Assembly: GCA_020796225.1 (NCBI GenBank)
Contig: CM036756.1
Location: 56,636,616 to 56,700,615 of the forward strand
Direction of reading: 5' to 3'
DNA length: 64,000 nt
Origin: Arion vulgaris
Taxonomy: Eukaryota > Mollusca > Gastropoda > Stylommatophora > Arionidae
Shown here: in pieces, positions 56,933 through 64,000 of the stretch
How the letters are laid out: every line of letters begins with the position of its first letter
Numbering within the stretch: position 1 is the first letter of the stretch
Notes under the pieces: model-generated
What the model was told of the DNA's origin: nothing
The model's database searches: none
The model's input: only the letters and a program-made list of their open reading frames with translations
Made by a program: the position numbers and the translations under genes

Positions 56933-58222
56933 AACTCAAAAGGCTCATGAGGTCATGGTGGTAACATGAGCCAGGGTTAGCGAGAGGGCGCGCTAACCAA
57001 GACCCTGCCCCCAACCTCCACGCGGTGACCCTGGAAACAGACTCTGGCTCCGGTCTGGCTAAGAGGGGCAGGGATCGGGAGAGAAAACTACTGGTAGTGG
57101 TAGCAGTGCAGTTATGGAAATACAATAAAGATACATACAAAGAAAATGCACAAATCTCCTGACCGATGTCCAACAAGATATTGCCCAAGTCCCTGAACGC
57201 AAAGAAGCAGCAACGAAACGTCTCTGACATGGATGAGAGGTGCATCCAGTGACCAAACGTATGCCCAAGTAGGGCGAAGCTCGAAGCCCTGAGGAGGGGG
57301 CAAACATTGCCAGCCCGTCGGCAAGAATAAATAAGACAGGACCGTACAATAAAAGTCTACCCTCGTGTCGGTACGAGAGAAGATTGCAGCTGACCCCGCA
57401 TCGGTAGCCTGGTGCAGACACATGTACTGGGCAAGGTTTGCGAGCGCAAAAGAACAAGTTGCGTTCAGTGCATAACGAAACTACCCGCCCTGGGAAAACC
57501 GTGCAAGGTACTGTGCGATTAAAATTAACATCCCGGAAGAACTGAGGTTGGTGATGCCTAACGGAACTGCCAGCCTTGGGGCAACCGGGCAAGGTTCGAT
57601 TGCAGTCGTAACTAACATCCCCGGAATAACTGGGGCGGGTGATGGCGGCGAGCGTAAAATTCTCAGTTACGCTGATAGTGCCGACTGAAACGACCCTCTA
57701 CATTGTTTGTACTCGGCCCCATGCCAGTGCTTTCGAGGTTAATTGCAAATTGCCACGTAACAATGCGCGTCTAGAAAAGGCTGAGAATGTTCCTTCTCCG
57801 GATCAAACTCAAAAATGTACGGTAAAGCAAGGCCGACAATGCACGGATCAGACAGGAAGGTCGGGTCTGAACATTGGCGAAGGCCGATACTTTACACGGT
57901 GTTTTATACGAGTAAGACGCCGTCCGAGGATAAGCTTACAAGCCCCTAGAAATATTTCTCAGTCAGAACGGGCATAAACAGCGTAACTCACTGTCCCGCG
58001 TAGATCACAAAGCCCAAAAATACGGCAAAGCTGATCGAACCCTAGGGAAAACTCACCCTAGTAAATCAAAAGCTGGCTGAAATCGAACACCCCACCGAAG
58101 GATAAGCAACTGAGCTCAAATAGGTGCTGAAGGCTGGTGCACGTACATCACGTTCTGATGTTTGGCTGTTTATATATCACAATGAGAATGATTAAAACAG
58201 GCCTAGAACGATCGAAGAAGAA
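56933..58222 (+). mobile_element. Putative 18S-inserted non-autonomous retroelement
   Basis: 1,290 bp directly after 18S position 117. No RT or endonuclease; the few open frames (e.g. 57,639-57,977) match nothing I know. An imperfect direct repeat of about 80 bp lies at 57,481-57,560 and 57,561-57,645 (shared ctg…gggaaaaccg/gggcaaccgg, gcaaggt, taacatcccc/cgga). The last 170 bp match SINE bodies: gaaggataagcaactgagct (cf. 45,840) and gattaaaacaggcc…gaagaagaa (cf. 36,815). Confidence 0.65.
56942..57004 (+). ncRNA. Candidate HDV-type ribozyme fold at the 18S junction
   Basis: Three helices in the HDV order: P1 GGCTCATG 56,942-56,949 with CATGAGCC 56,965-56,972; P4 GGTTAGCG 56,975-56,982 with CGCTAACC 56,991-56,998; P2 GGTC 56,951-56,954 with GACC 57,001-57,004, joined by a CAA-type J4/2. 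P3 would be ATG/CAT competing with part of P1, and P1.1 is not evident. R2-type elements are known to carry such ribozymes at their rRNA junction. Confidence 0.4.
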
Positions 58223-58234
58223 GAACCAGGATAG

Positions 58235-58540
58235 CATAGCTACAATATCAGAGTGAACTGCAATGGACCAAAATGACATTCTAAACACATTGAGAGAGTC
58301 TTTCTGAACAGAAGGGTTTCATGATTGTGAATTCCAGTTGCTGACCAGCTTGAGAGAGATGGGTGTTGATATTGGTACGGCCTGAAAAGAACGACATACC
58401 AAATATGCAAATTGATTAATCAACATTGAACTGGTGTGTTGGGCCACTGGACTGCTAGATTTGTTTAGGCGAAGATTGGAGCACCTATGGACATGTCCAG
58501 AGTACTATGATGATAGTCGTCATATAACTAATCCTAAGAT
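58235..58540 (+). mobile_element. LINE fragment, right of rDNA insertion
   Basis: Continuation of 56,225-56,301. Shares aagaacgacataccaaatatgc and gaactggtgtgttgggccactgga with the minus strand of 17,740-18,000. Confidence 0.65.
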
Positions 58541-60150
58541 TTCCATCTGTTATATGTGATTCAGTTCACCAAATATATCACCATGAACACTAGAAGAGTA
58601 TTGTACAACACAGTTTTTCTCTCGACATTATGTTATCAGCTTATGTTATCAGCGCCAAAACTCAAAGTTATGGCGAGGGCGGATATTGAGCAACGCCTGC
58701 TACTCTTTCTTTATCAGGGACTAGTGCTAAGCGTGGTGGACTATGGCCTTGGTCTTCTAACAGTAAGCAGAACATCGCTGGATAAGTTAGAAAGGATCCA
58801 AAATGAAGCGATGAGGCTTATACTCGGTTGCACATGTGACACTTCTTGTGAGGCAATGCGCTATGTCCTTGGATTGCCAACAATAGCCACGAGACACAAA
58901 GTCGCACAGGTAAAAGCGTATCTGAGAGTTTCTGGGGACACAAATCATCCTCTGCACAAATCCATAAATGAGAACATGGGAAGGCGATTGAAGAGAGGTC
59001 GATCCTGGATGGCCGAAGCAGAGGATGTTATTAAACAGGTCTGTACTCTAGATGAGCTGAGGTACGATGACGAATGGATGCCTATATCAGAGGATATGAC
59101 TGCTTACGACAGGGTTATCAGGACACTTGGACGCCGCTGTAGAGAATGGGCCCTGGCGTCTCAATGCGGAAATTCTTGCACTCGTGGATCAGCACTCCCA
59201 CCCAGGTGATATCATTATCTACACCGATGGCTCTGTCAAGCGTGGCACCAGATCATCGTGGGCTTACTCAGCACAACGAAACGGTCGCACACTTCATGAG
59301 GACTGCGGGGCTTTTGAGACAACGACATCGAGCATGACTATGGAGATCACCGCTGCCTCCAGGGCTCTGTAATGGGTGGCTGAGCAACAGGTTACCCATA
59401 CGATCATCATATCAGACTCGATGAATATGCTTCAACTGATTGAATCTGGAAGTATGTGCGTGGAATGGGTGGACATCATTCTGAGATCACATCTCAAGAA
59501 AATGACTTGGCTGTACACGCCTGGACATACTGGAGTGCGGGGTAACAAGCGTGCTGACTCTCTTGCAAACAGTGCCCGACTCAAGTGGGCAGAAGCATGG
59601 ACAGAGCCGATATCATCAATGCGGACGCTCTCAATTGTGTGACATGGGCGGGTCTCAGACACTGGAACGAGTTCGAGAAATAGGCGTTAAGTTTGGATAT
59701 GCCAGACAGTGTCGTCTTCGTGGTAGAGAGAGAAGATATAGTAATCAACAACTCATAGGTACTGTGAGCAAATGGACTTTGGGATGGCTGCTGCAACGGA
59801 GGACAGAGCACGAATGGGAATGCCCAATGTGCCATGACGTTGATCGCATAACATAACATAACATAGCGCCAAAACTGGAAGTTGACATCAACAGAAGAAA
59901 AACTAGTCACGACAGAGATGAAGTGTCTACACAGAGTGCTGGGATTATCAAAAGAAGAGGACAACTTTAGGAATAAAGACATCAGAAAAAAAGTGTGTAC
60001 AACATCAGTACTGAACATCAATAAGCAACAAATTAAATGGTTTTTCCACATAAGCAGATTACCAACAGACTCAAAGGGTAATGCTATTCAGATACAGTGG
60101 ATACACTGCAACAAGTCTGACACAGGGACCTTTCTTGACAACACAGTCAG
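58540..60150 (+). mobile_element. LINE-K fragment interrupted by LINE-E
   Basis: Left part 58,556-58,662: YITMNTRRVLYNTVFLSTLC. Right part 59,865-60,150: EEKLVTTEMKCLHRVLGLSK, then KKVCTTSVLNINKQQIKWFF and HISRLPTDS. The duplicated AGCGCCAAAACT marks the LINE-E insertion between them. Confidence 0.8.
58663..59864 (+). mobile_element. LINE-E copy with RNase H
   Basis: 5'-truncated copy flanked by the perfect 12-bp duplication AGCGCCAAAACT (58,651-58,662 and 59,865-59,876), ending in (CATAA)n. Reads ADIEQRLLLFLYQGLVLSVV and MRLILGCTCDTSCEAMRYVL (thumb), then RNase H: IIIYTDGSVKRGTRSSWAYS, MEITAA, ISDSMNML and LYTPGHTGVRGNKRADSLAN with all expected acidic residues, then WECPMCHDVDRI. A few frameshifts near 59,140 and 59,640. 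Confidence 0.9.
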
Positions 60151-60239
60151 TTTTGTTGTTGTCATCATCAAAGTTATTAGTAATATTCCCTATTAATATT
60201 ATGCAGACCTATGCCTCCCTAGGGAGGAAGAAGAAGTGA

Positions 60240-60520
60240 CCATACTGGTCAACGACTGCAGTCATTGTCTCTATTACAAAGATGATCTGCCTACCATAGT
60301 AAATTTAGAACCATAACCAACAACACTCTGCAGGCTGCTCCTTCACTCCTTCCACCACCAGTTCCTGTGACTTCAAATTACCTTGTTGGGGAAGTGGTGG
60401 GGGGAAAGGAGAGTTAAATCAGTACTCTCCCTTGCTGAAGGGTGTCCCATAGGTTAGCACAGGGAAGGAGGTCCTTTACATCTTTTTTCTATTTATCTAT
60501 ATCCTATTTATCTATATACA
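60240..60520. other. Unclassified intronic sequence
   Basis: No clear match in the window. Short stretch between LINE fragments. Confidence 0.35.
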
Positions 60521-60521
60521 A

Positions 60522-60910
60522 GTGCAGCAATTTAAATACCTCGGAGTCCTGGTAATATCAGATGGCAGATGCCGATCAGAAATAAAGAGCAGAATAGGAC
60601 AACCGAAAACATCGTTTCTCAAAATGAGAAGCATTATCTGCAACAAGTCCTTGTTAGTTGCTATCAGAATGCGAGTTATTCAGTGCTACATAGAACCAAT
60701 ACTGACATACGGATGAAAGTCTTGGACAATGAACACACAGATCGAAAAATCTCTGAGGGCCACAGAAATGTGGTTTTACAGAAGAATGATGAGAATCCCA
60801 TGGACTGCTAAAATTACTAATGTTGAGCTGTTGAATGAGATCAAGACACAGAGAAAGCTTATCACCAATATAAGAAAGAGGCAATCATCATTTTTCGAGC
60901 ATGTGATGAG
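60522..60910 (+). mobile_element. LINE reverse transcriptase thumb fragment
   Basis: Reads MQQFKYLGVLVISDGRCRSE, then MRVIQCYIEPILTYG and, after a frameshift, KSLRATEMWFYRRMMRIPWT. These are standard motifs between RT palm and C-terminus of LINE ORF2. Confidence 0.8.
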
Positions 60911-60914
60911 GAGG

Positions 60915-61195
60915 GGAGGTTTAGAACACATTGTGTGTCTGTCTCGTAGTGAACAAGTTGGCATACTTCACCTCCGTACCGGCCACAACAAGCTCCGCGT
61001 CCACATGTTTCACAAATTTAAAATTGGCACAACTAGTCTGTGACCCTGCAAAAAGGCGGACATGACGGCAGAACACGTTCTGCAAGATTGTCAGCTGATA
61101 GCAGACATAAGAAAAGAAATCTGGCCTAAAAACACAGAGCTTCGCGAGAAGCTGTACAGAGGAACAGAGTCCCTTAAAACACGGCAAAATTCATG
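60915..61195 (+). mobile_element. LINE C-terminal zinc-knuckle fragment
   Basis: Reads ILHLRTGHNKLRVHMFHKFK, a CPCKKADMTAEHVLQDC-type motif after a frameshift, and LIADIRKEIWPKNTELREKLY: C-terminus of an RNase H-bearing LINE, different from the preceding fragment. Confidence 0.75.
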
Positions 61196-61231
61196 ATAAA
61201 GGTTGGTTCATCAGTCTAGGCTGGGATTGCG

Positions 61232-61237
<6 letters not shown>

Positions 61238-61271
<34 letters not shown>
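61238..61271. repeat. (GA)n microsatellite
   Basis: Uninterrupted GA run between two LINE fragments. Confidence 0.97.
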
Positions 61272-61274
<3 letters not shown>

Positions 61275-61465
61275 ACACATTGTGACAACTGGTACAATCG
61301 AGGGTAGATGACACGCAGGAAGACGGAGAGAGAAAATTTGGGATAGCCTGACTTCATGGCACGGTAGAGCGTCAACATCTGAGTTGATAGCAAACACCAA
61401 TGACAAGAGATTTGTGGAGATCTATGATCACCTACGCCAGCCGGCACCTGATGATGATGATCTAT
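61275..61465 (+). mobile_element. LINE C-terminal fragment with GAT tail
   Basis: Reads HIVTTGTIEGR, REKIWDSLTSWHG, and DKRFVEIYDHLRQPAPDDDD ending in (GAT)n at 61,450-61,462. It is the plus-strand relative of 14,716-14,800 and 21,140-21,370. Confidence 0.7.
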
Positions 61466-61489
61466 ATCCTCTTCGTGTCCCGTTTGACA

Positions 61490-61870
61490 CATAAAGCTTT
61501 CACAAAAGATTTCCATTGTTACCGTTCTGCCATCTTTCTACAAATTGTTTTTTATGTCAGGCCACAATCTTTGAACTCTCCTATCCACAGTTCTTCTCTA
61601 TGTTTCCATTGGACATCCAGGCCTTCGTTTCCCATCTGCTGTCCAACAGAGAACTATCCTAGCCATTGTCTCTACTGGCATACGACATACAAAATCAATC
61701 CACTTCCATCGTCATCTTTTACAGACCGTCTCCAATGAGGCACAGTTTGTTCATTCTAAAAGCTCTTCATTTGCTATTGTATTTGACCAGAATTTATGCA
61801 GGATTTTTCTTAAACATTTATTTAGGACTGTCTCCAGTTTGTGCTAAGGTCTTCTTTAGTATCGATTTAC
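61490..61870 (-). mobile_element. LINE C-terminal fragment
   Basis: Minus-strand counterpart of 47,745-47,985: atttgaactctcctatccacag, ggacatccaggccttcg, atacgacatacaaaatc. Adjacent to a ZnT5 exon. Confidence 0.6.
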
Positions 61871-61922
61871 CCATACCCCGCTACATAACTACTAACTTAC
61901 CAATCACATTTTAGTTCCTTAC

Positions 61923-62093
61923 CTCGGTAGTTAAAAATATGAAGATGGCCCAAGGCCACAATATACCAGAAGAAACCAATGATGATAAACTGTGAAGACG
62001 TTTTGCTCCACCCACTTCCACTGAAAGTTTCTTGGATACAGAAGTGTAGCCTGAGTGTAGACACAGCGCCAGGAATAAAAGTACAACTCCACC
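61923..62093 (-). CDS. SLC30A5: Zinc transporter ZnT5 exon (N-terminal membrane region)
   Basis: 171 nt, phase 0 at both ends; acceptor taacacag, donor ACCGAG|GTAAGG. Encodes 57 residues: GGVVLLFLALCLHSGYTSVS, then KKLSVEVGGAKRLHSLSSLV and ILWPWAIFIFLTTE. Vertebrate ZnT5 has KLSVDVGGAKRLQALSHLV here. This belongs to the long N-terminal multispan region found in ZnT5 but not in other ZnT proteins; ZnT5 pairs with ZnT6 in the early secretory pathway to load zinc onto enzymes such as alkaline phosphatase. Exons further upstream lie past 64,000. Confidence 0.96.
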
Positions 62094-62229
62094 CTGTGTT
62101 ATTAAACATTATATATTATTAAAACATGAAGTTATAATAATAATTATCACCCTCCTTCCTCCAAGGCCAGATAAATGGAACACATTATACAGAATAAAAG
62201 AACAACTTACAAACACATGCAGAAACCAC

Positions 62230-62290
62230 TACATAGCACTGGGCCGAAGGGCAAGAGCTCAAGTGCCACTGGATCATTGAAGAATAATAA
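62230..62290 (+). mobile_element. tRNA-type SINE 3' fragment
   Basis: actgggccgaagggcaagag and ctcaagtgccactggatcat resemble the end of the SINE at 13,736-13,928. 62,290-62,600 is AT-rich without recognised features. Confidence 0.45.
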
Positions 62291-62599
62291 TAATCATCAC
62301 TTTTAATGCCAGTGTTTCTTTCACAAACAAATTTTCAGAAGCTTTTGAACTAACAAAATTAACAATGAAGAACTGCTTTTTTGGATCAAATACAGAAAGA
62401 TGTAAATGAAAAAATGATACTGAAGTGGCGTTGGAATCGCATCGACCGTTTTCTTTTATTCATTTGCTTGAAATATTTATCTAAAATGTTGTCTCTTGTT
62501 GAAATCCCTAGAATTATACAAGTTTAGACATCCCCCAGTTTTAAAAACTAGTTTAAAAAATCGTACAAATTACAGGAAAGCTATTCTAATTGACAAAGC

Positions 62600-62730
62600 C
62601 CTGAAACAAAGTTTGCTGAGAGAGGCAAGAAATGTAGAACTCAATTCCATGGAAGAGATTGAGCCCATGACAGAGCGGCATGAAAAAATTACTTGCAGGC
62701 CCAATGTAACATATAATTGTGAATGAAAAT
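62600..62730 (+). mobile_element. LINE-D fragment
   Basis: ttgctgagagaggcaagaaatgt, ccatggaagagattgagccc, acttgcaggcccaatgtaac: LINE-D 3' region, followed directly by SINE-J in opposite orientation. Confidence 0.65.
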
Positions 62731-62960
62731 TGTGGCATATGCTTTACAGAATGTCGCCATTAACCTCAGTAAATGAGCTGTTGATTTTCTAGGCCCCACT
62801 TATACGTTCAGTAGTTTGCCATTGCTTTTTGAATGGTGAGGTTCAATTTTATAGTTTGTAAAAATCCACAGTAACGAATTTGCTTAAACTACCCGCTGCA
62901 GAGTTTGAACCAGGTACTTTGGTTGTGACCGAGCTACAGACGCTATATAACAGTCCGAGA
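62725..62960 (-). mobile_element. tRNA-derived SINE-J
   Basis: Minus-strand SINE-J: B box ggttcaaactctgcagcggg, cctcaccattcaaaaagcaa, ending gtaaagcatatgcc. Compare 33,220 and 40,116. Confidence 0.7.
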
Positions 62961-62961
62961 G

Positions 62962-62962
<1 letters not shown>

Positions 62963-62996
<34 letters not shown>

Positions 62997-63011
62997 TATA
63001 TATATATATAT
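62963..63011. repeat. (TA)n microsatellite
   Basis: TA repeat with one gagata interruption. Confidence 0.95.
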
Positions 63012-64000
63012 GGCCATTTCATCTTTACAGACAGTCAATTGGCAAGTGTTTTACTGTGACAACTGCTGAGTTTTCGCTTTTCTCTCTTGTTGTTCAGCTC
63101 ATACATAAGTCTCTTCTCAAAAGATTCTGCGCCCTTTCGCAAGTTGGCTTTCCACACAACTCTGTCATCAGCTAGTCTTTCCCATGTGCTGGAACCTATA
63201 GAAAAGTTTTTCATTGAGGCTTTGCAGACATCTTTATATCTGAGCAGTGGTCTGCCCTGGTGCCTCTTCCTCCGAAAGTTCACAGAACAACATTTGTTTT
63301 GGTATGCGATAAGTTTCCATTCTTCTCACATGCCCCAACCATCTTAGTCATCTACTGCTGAGCATGCTCATGATGGAAGGCAGGTTTGCACATTGCAGTA
63401 CTTCAGAGTTGGTTATCTTGTCGTACTCCTGATGTTCATAATCTTGCGGAGACATCGAAGGTGAAAGATGTTAAGTCTCCTCTCGTGTCTTGAGTAGGCT
63501 GTCCATGTTTCTGAGCCATATAGTAAAGAACTAATTACACAGGCTCGATATAAATCTTCGTCTACAATGTCAGTTTTGTGTTGTCCCACGCTCGCTTTGA
63601 TAGTTTGCCGAATGTAGTAGCCGCACTCCCTATACAAGTGTTGATTTCTTCGTCAAGAGAAAGGCTGGCAGTGACCATGGACCTGAGATAGCAACATTTT
63701 TGAACTGGTGTTAGGTGGTTACCATGTGATATTTGTTGTGTTACCTCCTTGACATAGTACAACTGTTTTGGAGACACTTATAGTCAGAAAAATAGGTCGA
63801 TGCCTTTGACAATTTATTGATTAGGCATTGCAGTGTAGTCTCACTGTGGGCGACTAAGGCAGCATCGTCAGCGAAAGAGGTCCTTGAGAAGAATTTCCGT
63901 TGTTTTTGTCTTGGCTCTTAAGCAAGCCAAGTTAAAGAGTGAACCATCATATCTAGTGCAGATGAAAACATCACCATCAGCGTCCTCGAAGGCATGGTTA
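62995..64000 (-). mobile_element. LINE 3' half (RT thumb and C-terminus)
   Basis: Minus strand, from the right edge: LFNLACLRAKTKTTEILLKD (palm), [80 protein letters not shown] and STWERLADDRVVWKANL. These are in order for a LINE ORF2 from the RT palm to the C-terminus. Several stops; it continues past the edge. Confidence 0.85.

Larger units (their letters stand above)
56302..58222 (+). mobile_element. Chimeric rRNA/retroelement retrocopy
   Basis: 1,921 bp flanked by the perfect 12-bp duplication GAACCAGGATAG (56,290-56,301 and 58,223-58,234) and ending in GAAGAAG. It joins three parts: ETS-like sequence (56,302-56,815), the first 117 nt of 18S rRNA (56,816-56,932), and a 1,290-bp element (56,933-58,222). 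GC content is clearly higher than the surroundings. The simplest reading is target-primed reverse transcription of an rRNA transcript that ran into a retroelement inserted in the 18S gene. It lies antisense inside a ZnT5 intron. Confidence 0.85.

Noticed and set aside
57059..57592. Minus-strand 177-codon frame in the rDNA chimera
   Set aside because: GC-rich sequence keeps frames open by chance; no recognisable domain, and the element's orientation is plus.

Overview
The window is animal nuclear DNA: AT-rich, full of non-LTR retrotransposon (LINE) debris, SINEs and small TTAA-flanked DNA elements, with two spliced genes in convergent orientation. The 5' end of an 18S rRNA at 56,816 and the LINE types (RNase H-bearing I/Nimb-like elements with GAA tails, RTE-like elements) suggest an invertebrate, most likely a spiralian such as a mollusc. 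That placement is inference from memory and was not tested.

Genes. On the left, plus strand, are the last exons of a peroxisomal carnitine O-octanoyltransferase (CROT-like): 2,027-2,094, 8,949-9,042, 12,625-12,744 and 14,320-14,458. The gene ends in the peroxisomal tripeptide ARL. On the right, minus strand, nine exons between 62,093 and 35,652 encode most of a zinc transporter of the ZnT5 type (SLC30A5): the rear of the extra N-terminal membrane region, the six-helix CDF domain with both HxxxD zinc sites, a long His/Gly loop and the C-terminal cytosolic domain. Its first exons lie beyond the right edge. One ZnT5 exon (54,922-55,208) carries a frame disruption, and one CROT junction is out of phase by one base.

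Repeats. A complete I/Nimb-like LINE lies at 2,674-7,787 (13-bp target duplication, itself split by a TTAA element). A second, 5'-truncated one lies at 21,743-25,118 inside a minisatellite. A full-length RTE-like LINE lies at 41,917-45,137. At least five non-autonomous retroposons start with the same CGCCYG 5' end as this LINE and carry the same structured module of about 90 nt. Its pairing P1 helix changes sequence while staying paired, and it contains an invariant GTCG-TAAGAGG-CGAC hairpin. Five TTAA-bounded (piggyBac-type) elements, one Tigger/pogo-like element, several tRNA-derived SINEs and several tandem arrays fill the rest.

Most striking locus. Inside a ZnT5 intron, at 56,302-58,222, a 1.9-kb insertion flanked by a 12-bp target duplication consists of about 514 nt resembling the rRNA 5' external transcribed spacer, then exactly the first 117 nt of 18S rRNA, then a 1.29-kb non-coding element whose 3' end matches the local SINEs. 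It looks like a retrocopy of an rRNA/retroelement read-through transcript. It implies a retroelement that inserts into the 18S gene, and the junction carries a possible HDV-type ribozyme fold. This locus and the CGCCYG 5' module are the two best candidates for undescribed biology here.
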